Shown: piece by piece, positions 47,355-57,006 of the stretch | Numbering within the stretch: position 1 is the stretch's first letter | Layout of the letters: the number at the start of each line of letters is the position of its first letter | Assembly (NCBI RefSeq): GCF_008329525.1 | Contig: NZ_NPKQ01000006.1 | Coordinates: 225,319-289,318, forward strand | Direction of reading: 5' to 3' | Origin: Tardiphaga sp. P9-11 | Lineage (GTDB): Bacteria > Pseudomonadota > Alphaproteobacteria > Rhizobiales > Xanthobacteraceae | Length of the DNA stretch: 64,000 nucleotides | Made by a program: the position numbers and the translations under genes | The notes under the pieces: model-generated | What the model saw: the letters and a program-made list of their open reading frames with translations, nothing else | Told to the model about the DNA's origin: nothing | The model's database searches: none

Positions 47355-48996
47355 AAACGCGCTCCTTGAACGGCTCGACGCCGAGGCGTTCAACAGTCTG
47401 GACAAACAATTCATCCGGCCGAGCACGCAGTGCCAGGTAGGCTTCTACGATATCCTCAATGACGTCAGCAACCTCGGCAAAAGGCACTGCCGGTCCGATT
47501 AGCGTGCCGACCACGGCATGCTCGTCCGCACGGCCCCCTATTGTGATCTGGAAGAACTCCTCGCCATTCTTCTCGACGCCGAGAATGCCGATATGGCCGA
47601 CATGGTGATGGCCGCAGGCATTGATGCAGCCGGAGATATTGATATGCAGCCGACCGATCAGCTCCGCGAGATCGTGATTGGCGAAACGCCGCGTCAGTTC
47701 CTGCGCGATCGGGATCGAACGCGTATTGGCCAGCGAACAGTAGTCGAGGCCAGGGCATGCGATGATGTCAGTGACCAGATTGACGTTCGGCGTTGCGAGA
47801 CCGAGCTTGTCGAGCTGGCGCCACAGCGCCGGCAGGTCGTGCTTGGCCACACTCGGCAGCGCCAGATTTTGCTCATGGCCCACGCGGATTTCCCCGAACG
47901 AGTATTTGTCGGCAAGATCGGCAACCGCGTCCATCTGTTCAGCCGTGGCATCGCCGGGCGGGCCGCCCACCGGCTTCAACGACAATGTCACGATGGCGTA
48001 GCCGGTCCGCTGATGTGGCGCGACCGAGTTCTTGAGCCAGCGCGCAAAATGCGGATCGGCCGACGCGGCCGTTAACTCGTCCGGCGTGTCAGAGAGCTTC
48101 TGATAGTGCGGATAGCTGAAGCGCGAGCGGATATCCTCGACAACCTCGTTGTCCAGCGTCAGCGCACTGTCGCGCATCGCCAGCCACTCATCCTCAACTT
48201 CGGCAGCGAATTTCTCGATGCCCAGCTCATGAACCAGAATCTTGATGCGCGCTTTATAGATATTATCGCGGCGGCCATACTGGTTGTAGACGCGCAGGAT
48301 GGACTCGACGTAGCTCAGAATGTCGCGGCCGTGCACGAACGGCTTGATCACCTTGCCGATGAATGGCGTGCGACCGAGGCCACCTCCGACCAACACTTCG
48401 AAGCCAGTCTCGCCGGCCTCGTTCTTGTGAATTCGCAGACCGATGTCATGCACCTTGATCGCCGCGCGATCATGGGCCGACGCAGTGATCGCAATCTTGA
48501 ACTTGCGTGGCAGGAACGAGAATTCCGGATGCATGGTGGAATACTGCCGCAGCAACTCCGCCCAGATGCGCGGATCCTCCACCTCGCCCGGCGCGACACC
48601 TGCCCATTGATCGGTGGTGACATTGCGCGTGCAATTGCCCGAGGTCTGCATCGCATGAATGCCGACCGAAGCGAGATCTTCCAGCGCATCCGGCAGATCG
48701 GCCAGCTTGATCCAATTGAACTGGATGTTCTGCCGCGTGGTGAAGTGGCCATAGCCACGGTCATAGCGTCGCGCCACATGCGCCATCTTGCGCAGTTGCG
48801 GCGATGACAGCGTGCCATAGGGAATGGCGACGCGGAACATATAGGCGTGAAGCTGAAGATAGACGCCGTTCATTAACCGCAGCATCTTGAATTCGTCTTC
48901 GGTGAGCTCACCTGCGAGGCGGCGCTTCACCTGATCGCGGAATTCCGCGACCCGCTCGTTGATCAGCGTGCGATCGATTTCATCGTAAGCATACAT
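47341..48996 (-). CDS. cysI: Assimilatory sulfite (nitrite/sulfite) reductase hemoprotein
   Basis: A 551-residue siroheme/[4Fe-4S] enzyme that reduces sulfite to sulfide with six electrons. The two cluster half-motifs CPGLDYC and CINACGHHH are present, with ferredoxin-type lead segments YLQLHAYMFRVAIPYGTL and TTRQNIQFNWIKL. No NADPH flavoprotein (cysJ) is nearby, so it is probably a ferredoxin-dependent type. The start lies 12 bases downstream of the DUF2849 stop. The name by operon context (cysG, DUF934) favours sulfite over nitrite. Confidence 0.93.
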   Translation of the reverse strand: MYAYDEIDRTLINERVAEFRDQVKRRLAGELTEDEFKMLRLMNGVYLQLHAYMFRVAIPYGTLSSPQLRKMAHVARRYDRGYGHFTTRQNIQFNWIKLADLPDALEDLASVGIHAMQTSGNCTRNVTTDQWAGVAPGEVEDPRIWAELLRQYSTMHPEFSFLPRKFKIAITASAHDRAAIKVHDIGLRIHKNEAGETGFEVLVGGGLGRTPFIGKVIKPFVHGRDILSYVESILRVYNQYGRRDNIYKARIKILVHELGIEKFAAEVEDEWLAMRDSALTLDNEVVEDIRSRFSYPHYQKLSDTPDELTAASADPHFARWLKNSVAPHQRTGYAIVTLSLKPVGGPPGDATAEQMDAVADLADKYSFGEIRVGHEQNLALPSVAKHDLPALWRQLDKLGLATPNVNLVTDIIACPGLDYCSLANTRSIPIAQELTRRFANHDLAELIGRLHINISGCINACGHHHVGHIGILGVEKNGEEFFQITIGGRADEHAVVGTLIGPAVPFAEVADVIEDIVEAYLALRARPDELFVQTVERLGVEPFKERVYATR

Positions 48997-49008
48997 GATT
49001 CAGGTGCC

Positions 49009-49323
49009 TTAAGCCGAAACCGGAAGGTCGATGGTGACACCCTGCCGACGAATCTGTTCGCGGAGGTTGCCGGGTTCGACAACGCCGTTGTCGTTGACTG
49101 CGACAGGCGCAATGTAGGGACCGATGGCGCCAACGTCATCAGCTGTGGATTCAGCAAGCAGCGCACGCGCATCATCGGCGGTGTGCACGATGGCAGCCTG
49201 TGCCAAGTCGGTGGTCCAGCCTTTATGGGCGTCGCGATAGATGACCACGCCGTCCCAAGTGCGGTTGGCCGTGACAACCGAGGGGCCGTTGATCTTGATT
49301 TTCTGTTGCAGCGGAGATGTCAT
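49009..49323 (-). CDS. DUF2849 protein of the siroheme/sulfite reductase operon
   Basis: A 104-residue protein of the DUF2849 family, typically placed between cysG and cysI in alphaproteobacteria. A beta-rich small domain is expected (VVTANRTWDGVVIYRDAHKG). No known enzymatic motif. The ATG overlaps the cysG stop (ATGA). Likely an accessory for sulfite reductase assembly or electron input, by context only. Confidence 0.88.
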   Translation of the reverse strand: MTSPLQQKIKINGPSVVTANRTWDGVVIYRDAHKGWTTDLAQAAIVHTADDARALLAESTADDVGAIGPYIAPVAVNDNGVVEPGNLREQIRRQGVTIDLPVSA

Positions 49324-50756
49324 TCGGCAGCCACCAATAAATCTGAAACGAGTTTGTTGATCTGAGTGGCGCGCCATGGCGCGGAATGCACCACGACGTC
49401 ACCGATGATGAGAATGGCCGGACCGCCATCGATCTGGTCGACCAGCGCCGAGAGATCGTCGAGCACACCCACCGCCGCTCGCGCGTCCGGACGCGTCACG
49501 CGCGCAAACACGCCAACCGGCGTTTGCGGCGAGCGCCCGGCAGCGAGCAATCCAGCACGGATCGTGGGCGCAGCGGTCATACCCATATAAACAACAACGG
49601 TCATCTTCTCGTCGGTGAGAGTCGACCATTCGACCTTGTCGGCATCCTTTTCCTTGTGAGCCGTCAGGAAGGTGATGCGCAGCGCTTCGCGGCGATAGGT
49701 CAGCGGCGCCTCGAACATAGCCGCAGCGCCAAGGCCTGCTGTGATGCCGGGGATAATGGAGTAAGCAACACCAGCTTCGCGCAGCGCTTCGATCTCCTCG
49801 CCACCGCGCCCGAAGATGAAGGGATCTCCACCCTTGAGGCGCACGGCGCGTTGCCCAGCTTTCGCGGCTTCGATCAGCAGCTTGTGGATCGCATCCTGAC
49901 CGATGCCAGGCTTGCCGACCCGGCGACCTACCGGAATGCGCGATGCATCACGGCGGATGCGATCGAGCACTTCGGGTGACACCAGCTCGTCGTAAAATAC
50001 AACGTCGGCGTCTTGCAGTGCGCGCAACGCTTTGATGGTCAGGAGATCCGGATCGCCCGGCCCTGCTCCCACCAGCGTGACATGACCTTCGACAACGCCG
50101 GCCTGCTCTGCACCAGCATAAATCGAGAGATCGGCGATTTCCGCCAGCGCCTTCTCGGCCTCGGTACCGCGCCCCGCCAGCACCAGCGCGCCGATCGGAC
50201 CATCGACGATGCGCTCCCAGAACCTGCGACGCAACGGAGCCTCGGCAATCTTGTCGTTGATCGGTTTGCGCCAGCGCCCGATAAAGCCGGCGAGATCGCC
50301 GATCCGCGCAGGCAGCATTGCCTCGATCTTTTCGCGCACACGCCGCGCCACAACCGGCGACGAGCCGCCAGTGCCAACGGCGACGACCACATCGCCCCGA
50401 TCGACGATGGCCGGAAAGATGAACGTGGAATGCGCGAGTTCGTCCATCACATTGACGGGCACGCCGTTCGCCTTGACGCGCGCGGCAACCGCGTGGCCAA
50501 GTTCACCAGCGCCAGCGCAAAGCACCGCGATGACACCCGAAAGATCGGCGGTCAGCGGATCGCCCTCGGCATGTTCGATGCGCACTACGTCCTTGGCATC
50601 GAGCCCGGACGTGTTGCGATCGCCGTCCGTCGCATACCAGCGAATCCGCGCGCCGGCCGCCAACAGCAACCGCAGCTTGGCGCGCACGAGCTCGCCCTGC
50701 CCAATCAGAAGGATCGGACCGGTCTGCAGATCGAGGAAGACAGGCAGAAAGCGCAT
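49320..50756 (-). CDS. cysG: Siroheme synthase (CysG, bifunctional)
   Basis: A 478-residue enzyme making siroheme, the cofactor of sulfite reductase. The N-terminal half is a precorrin-2 dehydrogenase/ferrochelatase (ILLIGQGELVRAKLRLLLAAG, where the usual GGG start is GQG), the C-terminal half a uroporphyrin-III C-methyltransferase (VTLVGAGPGDPDLLTIKALR, VRLKGGDPFIFGRGGEEI). ATG 50756 is favoured over an in-frame start two codons earlier. A TATAAT-like -10 for this leftward operon lies about 40 bases upstream (50794-50799). Confidence 0.95.
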   Translation of the reverse strand: MRFLPVFLDLQTGPILLIGQGELVRAKLRLLLAAGARIRWYATDGDRNTSGLDAKDVVRIEHAEGDPLTADLSGVIAVLCAGAGELGHAVAARVKANGVPVNVMDELAHSTFIFPAIVDRGDVVVAVGTGGSSPVVARRVREKIEAMLPARIGDLAGFIGRWRKPINDKIAEAPLRRRFWERIVDGPIGALVLAGRGTEAEKALAEIADLSIYAGAEQAGVVEGHVTLVGAGPGDPDLLTIKALRALQDADVVFYDELVSPEVLDRIRRDASRIPVGRRVGKPGIGQDAIHKLLIEAAKAGQRAVRLKGGDPFIFGRGGEEIEALREAGVAYSIIPGITAGLGAAAMFEAPLTYRREALRITFLTAHKEKDADKVEWSTLTDEKMTVVVYMGMTAAPTIRAGLLAAGRSPQTPVGVFARVTRPDARAAVGVLDDLSALVDQIDGGPAILIIGDVVVHSAPWRATQINKLVSDLLVAAE

Positions 50757-50762
50757 GCACAC

Positions 50763-50880
50763 TCCGCTGCCCCGAAACTCGGGGTTGACTGGAATTATAT
50801 TCTATATATCTCTCGATAAAGATGCGCAAAGAGAAGATTTTTACTTCTTCTGAGCGTTCTAACTATAGAATTATTACCTC
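50763..50880. promoter_or_regulatory. Divergent promoter region of the two sulfur units
   Basis: An AT-rich island in a GC-rich neighbourhood. For the leftward cysG unit, TATAAT is seen on the minus strand at 50794-50799. For the rightward sbp unit, TTACTT (50841-50846), a 17-base spacer and TATAGA (50864-50869) fit a promoter. ATTCTATA and TATAGAAT repeats flank the island (about 50799 and 50864) as possible sites for a CysB-like regulator. The regulator is not in the window. Confidence 0.45.
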
Positions 50881-51055
50881 CAAACACCTAGCGCCGTAGA
50901 TGCTTCTTCTCGGGAACGGTCGTCTGATGCAGGCATTGCGCGGAACTGCACCTATGGATGACTCCGTTGCGCAGCAAATTCCGGACCGTTTGCCGGGCAA
51001 AACGCCGCAGCCGCCGCTCCCGACCGCTCAATCGCACACATACAGGGGACTACAC

Positions 51056-52069
51056 GTGAACCGCTTCATTATCACCCTCGCAGCAGGCCTTGTTACGAGC
51101 CTTGGCATCGTCACTCCTGGCGCGCAGGCCCAGACGCCGAACACGCTGCTCAATGTCTCCTACGACATCTCGCGCGAGCTCTATGCCGAGATCAATGTTG
51201 CTTTCGCCAAGCAGTGGAAGGCCAAGACCGGCCAGGACGTGACCATCAACCAGTCGCATAACGGGTCGTCGCGGCAGGCGCGCTCGATCCTCGAAGGCCT
51301 GGAGGCCGACGTGGTGACCTTCAACCAGGTCACCGACGTGCAGGTGCTCTATGACCGTGGCAAGCTGATCCCGGCGGATTGGGCGAAGCGATTGCCTAAC
51401 AATTCCTCGCCCTATTACTCGCTGCCGGCCTTCCTCGTGCGTGCAGGTAACCCGAAGGGTATCAAGGACTGGGACGACCTGGTGAAACCGGGCGTCCAGG
51501 TGATTTTCCCAAACCCGAAGACCTCAGGCAATGCGCGCTACACCTATCTGGCCGCTTATGCCTTCGCGAAGAACAAGTACGGCACCGACAAGGCCGACGA
51601 CTTCATCAAGAAGCTGTTCGCCAATGTCCCCGTGTTCGACACCGGTGGCCGCGCCGCCACCACGACCTTCGTCGAGCGCGGCACCGGCGACGTGTTGATC
51701 ACCTTCGAGGCAGAAACCTCGTCGATCCGCGATATCGCGGGCAAGGACAAGTACCAAGTCGTCGTACCGCCGACCAGCGTGCTCGCCGAATTCCCGGTCA
51801 CTATGGTCGACAAATATGCGGAGAAACACCGCACGAAAGCGCTGGCCACCGCCTATCTCGAATTCCTGTATTCGCCGGAGGGCCAGAATATCGAGGCGAA
51901 GGGCTACAACCGCGTCACCGATGCCGGCGTGATGGCAAAATACAAGGACAAGTTCCCCGAGGTGAAGCTCTATCGCGTCGAGGATGAGTTTGGCGGCTGG
52001 GACAAGCTGAACAAAGAACACCTCAATCCCGGCGCGAAGCTGGATCAGCTGTTCGGCGGTGGACGCTGA
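51056..52069 (+). CDS. sbp: Periplasmic sulfate-binding protein (second copy)
   Basis: A 337-residue binding protein with a Sec signal (APGAQAQ-like end). It shares the motifs of the first copy (LLNVSYDISRELYAEIN, QSHNGSSRQARSILEGLEAD, PNPKTSGNARYTYLAAYAFA). GTG 51056 is chosen because AGGGGAC precedes it; a longer frame to 50900 has no family similarity. First gene of the second sulfate uptake unit; divergent from cysG. Confidence 0.94.
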   Translation: MNRFIITLAAGLVTSLGIVTPGAQAQTPNTLLNVSYDISRELYAEINVAFAKQWKAKTGQDVTINQSHNGSSRQARSILEGLEADVVTFNQVTDVQVLYDRGKLIPADWAKRLPNNSSPYYSLPAFLVRAGNPKGIKDWDDLVKPGVQVIFPNPKTSGNARYTYLAAYAFAKNKYGTDKADDFIKKLFANVPVFDTGGRAATTTFVERGTGDVLITFEAETSSIRDIAGKDKYQVVVPPTSVLAEFPVTMVDKYAEKHRTKALATAYLEFLYSPEGQNIEAKGYNRVTDAGVMAKYKDKFPEVKLYRVEDEFGGWDKLNKEHLNPGAKLDQLFGGGR

Positions 52070-52153
52070 TTTCTTTTCCAAGCGAATAGTCTAAGAGATG
52101 CCTTCGGAGCGCCGCGTGCGCTCCGAAGCTTTTTCATCACCGGATCGATCCCC

Positions 52154-52981
52154 TTGCGACGCAGCGTCATTCCAGGTTTCGGGCTCTCGCTCGGCATCAC
52201 GCTCCTCTATCTCGGAGCGATCGTGCTGCTGCCGCTGTGCGCGCTGATCCTGAAGGCATCGGATGTCGGCCTCGCACAATTGTGGGGCATCCTGTCGTCG
52301 CCGCGCACGCTCTCTGCAATCCGCGTCACGGTCACGATGGCGCTTGCAGCTACCGCTTTCAACGCAATCTACGGCCTGCTGCTGGCATGGGTGCTGGCAC
52401 GCTATGAGTTTCCTGGTAAGCGCATTCTCGATGCGCTGGTCGATGTGCCCTTCGCGCTGCCGACTGCCGTCGCCGGTCTCGCGCTCACTGCATTATTCTC
52501 GAAGAACGGCTGGTTCGGTGCACCGCTGGATGCGCTCGGCATTCAGGTCGCCTATACCCCGCTGGGCATTGCCATCGCCATGGCCTTCACCAGCATTCCT
52601 TTCGTGGTACGCACAGTGCAGCCCGTGATCGAGGATCTCGGCTCGGATGTCGAGGAAGCCGGTCGCTCGCTCGGCGCCAATGATCTCCAGATCCTCTGGC
52701 GCGTGATCTTTCCCGCAATCTTTCCGGCCTTCCTCGCCGGCTGCTCACTGTCATTCGCGCGCAGCCTCGGCGAGTTCGGAGCGGTGATCTTCATCGCCGG
52801 CAACCAGCCGATGAAAACCGAGATCGTGGCGCTGCTCACGTACATCCGGCTTGAGGAGTATAATTACGAAGCTGCAGCCGCGATCGCCGTGGTGATGCTG
52901 GCAATGGCCTTTGCGATGCTCATCATCACCAATGCTGTGCAGGCCTGGAACCTGCGCTATCTCGGCCGGGGAGACGCATAA
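52154..52981 (+). CDS. cysT: Sulfate ABC transporter permease CysT (second copy)
   Basis: A 275-residue permease with about six helices. FALPTAVAGLALTALFSKNGW and the EAA loop VEEAGRSLGANDLQILWRVIFP are characteristic. TTG 52154 start. It is 85 bases after sbp and 2 bases before cysW. No cysA follows. Confidence 0.93.
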   Translation: MRRSVIPGFGLSLGITLLYLGAIVLLPLCALILKASDVGLAQLWGILSSPRTLSAIRVTVTMALAATAFNAIYGLLLAWVLARYEFPGKRILDALVDVPFALPTAVAGLALTALFSKNGWFGAPLDALGIQVAYTPLGIAIAMAFTSIPFVVRTVQPVIEDLGSDVEEAGRSLGANDLQILWRVIFPAIFPAFLAGCSLSFARSLGEFGAVIFIAGNQPMKTEIVALLTYIRLEEYNYEAAAAIAVVMLAMAFAMLIITNAVQAWNLRYLGRGDA

Positions 52982-52983
52982 CG

Positions 52984-53868
52984 GTGCGCCCGACAAGCGA
53001 ACGCGCCCATACGGAATGGATGGTAACGCCTGTTGGCGCCGGTCCGGTCACGCGGCGTGTCGTACTCGGGGTCGTTGCACTGCTGACGTTGCTGTTTCTG
53101 ATCGCTCCATTGGCGCTGATCTTCAGTTCGGCACTCTCTCAAGGCATCGGTGCATTTTTCAGCAGCCTAACCGAGCCCGGCACGCAACATGCGATCTGGC
53201 TAACGGTCATCACCGCACTGATAGCCGTGCCGTTCAACATCATGTTCGGTCTCGCCGCCGCTTGGACAGTGACCAAGTTCAACTTTCCCGGCCGTACGCT
53301 GCTGATCTCGCTGATTGAGCTGCCCTATTCAATCTCGCCGATCGTGGCCGGCGTCGCCTATTTATTCGTCTACGGCACGCAGGGCCTTTTCGGTCCGATC
53401 ATCGAATTCATGGGCATCAAGGTGATGTTCGCGCTGCCGGCCATCGTGCTGGCCTCGATGTTCGTCACCGCGCCGTTCGTGGCGCGCGAGCTGATCCCGC
53501 TGATGCAGGTGCAGGGCACCGACGAGGAAGAAGCCGCCGTCACGCTCGGCGCGTCAGGGTTTGCGACGTTCCTGCGCGTCACCCTGCCGAATGTGCGCTG
53601 GGCCGTGCTTTATGGCGCGATCCTGTGCAATGCCCGCGTGATGGGCGAATTCGGCGCGGTCTCCGTCGTCTCAGGCAATGTCCGCGGCCAAACCACGACG
53701 CTCCCCCTGCAGATCGAACTTTTGTATCAGGACTACAATGTCGCGGGCGCATTCGCCGCAGCGACAGTTCTGACCGCCGTGGCGCTGCTCACCATCGTCA
53801 TCAAACTGGTGCTGGAGCGCCTCTCGCCCGACCACGCGCAGGCTTCTGCCCGGCTGCCGGGCCACTGA
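52984..53868 (+). CDS. cysW: Sulfate ABC transporter permease CysW (second copy)
   Basis: A 294-residue permease that pairs with the adjacent CysT. EAA loop EEEAAVTLGASGFATFLRVTLPNVRWA. GTG 52984 start two bases after the cysT stop. The gene is followed by malate synthase G, not cysA. A hairpin AGGGGAC...GTCCCCT (53876-53918) lies just downstream with a long loop. Confidence 0.93.
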   Translation: MRPTSERAHTEWMVTPVGAGPVTRRVVLGVVALLTLLFLIAPLALIFSSALSQGIGAFFSSLTEPGTQHAIWLTVITALIAVPFNIMFGLAAAWTVTKFNFPGRTLLISLIELPYSISPIVAGVAYLFVYGTQGLFGPIIEFMGIKVMFALPAIVLASMFVTAPFVARELIPLMQVQGTDEEEAAVTLGASGFATFLRVTLPNVRWAVLYGAILCNARVMGEFGAVSVVSGNVRGQTTTLPLQIELLYQDYNVAGAFAAATVLTAVALLTIVIKLVLERLSPDHAQASARLPGH

Positions 53869-53998
53869 TCCCTTGAGGGGACTTCTCACCGGGTAGCCTT
53901 GGCGCTAAAAGGTCCCCTGGGCGCCGCGGTTTGGCGCCGTTTATGCATATACTCCCTGAAATTAGAGCAGAATTGCCGCTTCTCGCGAGAAAGACACC

Positions 53999-56158
53999 AT
54001 GAAACGCATCGACGCCCACGGACTGCAGATCGCCCCCGTCCTGTTCGACTTCATCGCCAAGGAAGCCGCCCCCGGGACCGCCATTGCGCCGGATGCGTTC
54101 TGGGCCGGCGTCGCCGGTCTTATCAAGGACTTGGGACCGAAGAACCGCGAGCTGCTGAAAGTCCGCGATACGCTTCAGGAGAAGATCGACGCCTGGCACC
54201 GCGCCAACAAGGGCGCCTTCGACATGAACGCCTATACGGTGTTCCTCAAGGAGATCGGGTATCTCCTCCCGGAGCCCGCGACCAAGACGGTCGAGACCGC
54301 CAATGTCGATATCGAGATCGGCCAGATCTGCGGCCCCCAGCTCGTCGTGCCGCTCACCAATGCGCGCTACGCACTCAATGCCGCAAATGCGCGCTGGGGC
54401 AGCCTCTACGATGCCTTCTACGGCACCGATGCGATCCCCTATGATGCTTCTGAGACCGGCAAAGGCTATAATAAGGCCCGCGGCGACAAGGTCATCGCGA
54501 AGGCCAAGGCCTTCCTCGATCAGGCCGCGCCGCTCGCCACCGGCAGCCACACCGACGTCACCGCCTACAGCATCATTGCGGGTCAACTCTCGGCCAAGCT
54601 CAAGAGCGGCAATCTCACCGCGCTGAAGAACGAAGCCCAGCTCGCCGGCTATCTCGGCGATTTCGCATCGCCTGACTCGATCCTGTTGGTCAATAACGGC
54701 CTGCATATCGAGGTGAAGATCGATCGCAGCAGCCCCATCGGCAAGGATGACTCCGCCGGCGTCGCCGACATGATCATGGAATCGGCCGTCTCCACCATTC
54801 TCGACATGGAAGACAGCGTCGCAACAGTGGACGCCGACGACAAGGTGCTGGTCTATCGCAACACGCTCGGCCTGATGAACGGCACGCTGTCGGCGGATTT
54901 CGAAAAGGGCGGCAAGACGCTGAAGCGTTCGCTCAACGAAGACCGTGTCTACAAGACGGTGGATGGCAGGAGCCTGACACTGCATGGCCGCAGCCTGATG
55001 CTGATGCGCAATGTCGGTCACCACATGTTCACTGATGCGGTGCTCGACAGTGCCGGCGAAGAAATCCCGGAAGGCCTGCTCGACGCTGCCGTCGCCGGCC
55101 TGATCGCGATCCACGATCTCAAGAGCAAAGGCCCGATCCGCAATAGCCGCACCGGCTCGGTCTATATCGTCAAGCCGAAGATGCATGGCCCGGACGAAGT
55201 TGCGCTGACCTGTGAAATCTTCGCCCGCGTCGAGAAGCTGTTGTCGCTGCCCGAGAACACCATGAAGGTCGGCATCATGGACGAGGAGCGCCGCACCACG
55301 GTGAACCTCAAGGCCTGCATCCAGAATGCGTCCAAGCGCATCATGTTCATCAACACCGGCTTCCTGGACCGCACCGGCGACGAAATCCATACGTCGATGG
55401 AAGCGGGTCCGATGATCCGCAAGAACGACATGAAGGCAACGCCGTGGATCAAGGCCTATGAAGAATGGAACGTCGATGTCGGCCTGATCGACGGACTCCC
55501 CGGCCATGCCCAGATCGGCAAGGGCATGTGGGCGGCGCCCGACAAGATGGCCGACATGCTCACACAGAAACTCGGTCATCCACAGGCCGGCGCGACCACC
55601 GCATGGGTGCCCTCGCCCACCGCCGCGACCCTGCATGCCTTGCACTATCACCAGATCGATGTCGCCACCCGTCAGAAGGATCTCGCCAAAGGCGGTCCGC
55701 GCGGCAAGCTCACCGACATCCTGACCATTCCGGTGTCGCAATCGAACTGGGCGCCCGATGATGTGAAGCAGGAGATCGACAACAATTGCCAGGGCATTCT
55801 CGGCTATGTCGTACGCTGGATCGACCAGGGTGTCGGTTGCTCCAAGGTGCCGGACATTCACGGCGTCGGCCTGATGGAAGACCGCGCCACGCTGCGCATC
55901 TCCGCGCAGCATCTCGCCAACTGGCTGCATCAGGGCGTCATTACCAAGGATCAGGTGATGGAGTCGCTGAAGCGCATGGCGGTCGTTGTCGACGACCAGA
56001 ACAAGGGCGACGCAATCTACCAGAACATGGCACCCTCGTTCGACGGCGTCGCCTTCAAGGCCGCCTGCGACCTGATCTTCGAGGGCCGCACGCAACCGAA
56101 CGGGTACACCGAATACATCCTCACTGCGCGCCGCCGCGAGGCGAAGGCGCTGGCCTGA
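53999..56158 (+). CDS. glcB: Malate synthase G
   Basis: A 719-residue glyoxylate-cycle enzyme that condenses glyoxylate and acetyl-CoA to malate. Full length for the G form (about 720). The [44 protein letters not shown] and [15 protein letters not shown] segments carry active-site residues of the TIM barrel. No isocitrate lyase is nearby; in this group aceA is usually elsewhere. A strong terminator follows. Confidence 0.96.
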   Translation: MKRIDAHGLQIAPVLFDFIAKEAAPGTAIAPDAFWAGVAGLIKDLGPKNRELLKVRDTLQEKIDAWHRANKGAFDMNAYTVFLKEIGYLLPEPATKTVETANVDIEIGQICGPQLVVPLTNARYALNAANARWGSLYDAFYGTDAIPYDASETGKGYNKARGDKVIAKAKAFLDQAAPLATGSHTDVTAYSIIAGQLSAKLKSGNLTALKNEAQLAGYLGDFASPDSILLVNNGLHIEVKIDRSSPIGKDDSAGVADMIMESAVSTILDMEDSVATVDADDKVLVYRNTLGLMNGTLSADFEKGGKTLKRSLNEDRVYKTVDGRSLTLHGRSLMLMRNVGHHMFTDAVLDSAGEEIPEGLLDAAVAGLIAIHDLKSKGPIRNSRTGSVYIVKPKMHGPDEVALTCEIFARVEKLLSLPENTMKVGIMDEERRTTVNLKACIQNASKRIMFINTGFLDRTGDEIHTSMEAGPMIRKNDMKATPWIKAYEEWNVDVGLIDGLPGHAQIGKGMWAAPDKMADMLTQKLGHPQAGATTAWVPSPTAATLHALHYHQIDVATRQKDLAKGGPRGKLTDILTIPVSQSNWAPDDVKQEIDNNCQGILGYVVRWIDQGVGCSKVPDIHGVGLMEDRATLRISAQHLANWLHQGVITKDQVMESLKRMAVVVDDQNKGDAIYQNMAPSFDGVAFKAACDLIFEGRTQPNGYTEYILTARRREAKALA

Positions 56159-56178
56159 TCGCAAGCGGCTCTATCAAT

Positions 56179-56214
56179 AAAAAAAGCCCCGGCGAACCGC
56201 CGGGGCTTTTTTTG
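56179..56214. terminator. Bidirectional terminator after glcB
   Basis: Perfect 9-bp arms GCCCCGGCG and CGCCGGGGC with a 3-base loop, A-run on the left and T7 on the right. It serves glcB and the converging small membrane-protein gene. Confidence 0.93.
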
Positions 56215-56227
56215 TTGGTTCGCAGCA

Positions 56228-56383
56228 CTAGAACACCGCGATGTATTTCAGCAGCGATATCACACCGAGGATGATCACGACGACGCGGCAGATCTGCTTG
56301 GCACGGCCGTCGATCGGCAACAGATTGATCAAGTACAGAATAAGAATGACGACGAGAAAGGTAATGAGAGCGCCGACGAGCAT
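56228..56383 (-). CDS. Thivi_2564-type small membrane protein
   Basis: A 51-residue inner-membrane protein with two hydrophobic helices (MLVGALITFLVVILILYLIN and VVVIILGVISLLKYI) joined by a short polar turn LLPIDGRAKQ. This matches the Thivi_2564 family. Function unknown. A perfect EcfG-type promoter (GGAAC-N16-CGTT) lies about 65-90 bases upstream, so it is likely induced by general stress. Confidence 0.75.
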   Translation of the reverse strand: MLVGALITFLVVILILYLINLLPIDGRAKQICRVVVIILGVISLLKYIAVF

Positions 56384-56449
56384 GTGCAATCCCCCAGCCA
56401 GATTGAGATAAAGCGAACGACGTCCACCGCCGCTTGCGTGTGCCCAATC

Positions 56450-56474
56450 AACGCGCTCGACCTCTCCGGGTTCC
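56450..56474 (-). promoter_or_regulatory. EcfG general-stress promoter of the small membrane protein gene
   Basis: On the minus strand GGAAC (56474-56470), exactly 16 bases, then CGTT (56453-56450), matching the EcfG (PhyR-controlled sigma factor) consensus of Bradyrhizobium and relatives. The start codon lies about 65 bases downstream. A second symmetry, GTTCCAC-GT-GTGGAAC, overlaps the -35 element. Confidence 0.65.
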
Positions 56475-56555
56475 ACGTGTGGAACAGCCGCATATTATAC
56501 CGCAGGAAATTTCGCCTTTCTGCGGCTACCTGACTACATTGGCTCGGGAAGTGCC

Positions 56556-56801
56556 ATGTCCAAGAGTTTGCCCGTTTCCGCCCTGCTTAGATCCATCATT
56601 TCAATGATAGCCGCCTGCGTTGTTTCGATCCTCGCAACCTGATGATCATGTGTCGAACAACGTCACCGGCGTACCGCCGATACTGATACGGCCGATGCCG
56701 TTGTGCTGTATGTGAAGGTGGCATCGAAGACACTGGCGACGGAGACCTGTCAGCCGCGGCGCGCAGGTGATTATTTCCTCGGAAAGATCCGCGCGGCTTA
56801 A
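56556..56801 (+). pseudogene. Remnant of a methyl-accepting chemotaxis protein gene
   Basis: Only the two ends of a chemoreceptor remain. ATG 56556 starts MSKSLPVSALLRSIISMIAA and then stops at 56640-56642, closely matching the start of the intact receptor at 57007 ([20 protein letters not shown]). Directly after, out of frame and with stops, comes [25 protein letters not shown], ending in TAA at 56801, which matches the intact receptor's last residues. A deletion of nearly 2 kb between the ends is the simplest explanation. It lies immediately upstream of its paralogue. Confidence 0.8.
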
Positions 56802-56840
56802 GCAAGGCCCATCAGCCGCGTCATCAAGTACTGGAAATAC

Positions 56841-56873
56841 CAAAAGCCCGGCCCACCGCCGGCACTTCTTCAT
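56841..56873 (+). terminator. Degenerate terminator after the receptor remnant
   Basis: AAAAGCCCGGC-CCACC-GCCGGCACTTCTT resembles the intact terminator at 56179 but has an interrupted stem and T-run. It is probably the decayed terminator of the lost receptor gene. Confidence 0.4.
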
Positions 56874-56951
56874 TGATGGCAAAGTCGCGCAACACGCGAA
56901 CTACTTAAGGTAGCATCGACACCAACTCCTTCAGCGATGCGGGCGGAACCG

Positions 56952-56978
56952 TAAATATTTACCAATTTCCGCCTTAGA
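56952..56978 (+). promoter_or_regulatory. Possible sigma-28-like promoter of the chemoreceptor
   Basis: TAAA, 15 bases, then GCCTTAGA resembles TAAA-N15-GCCGATAA. A weaker related GCCTTTCT box lies before the remnant gene (about 56514). Many rhizobia lack FliA, so another factor may act. Confidence 0.3.
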
Positions 56979-57006
56979 TAGCCCAATTATTTTTGGGGGA
57001 TTCGTT

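Noticed and set aside
53801..56164. Minus-strand open frame of 787 codons opposite glcB
   Set aside because: Antisense of malate synthase G; no domain, no promoter or ribosome site.
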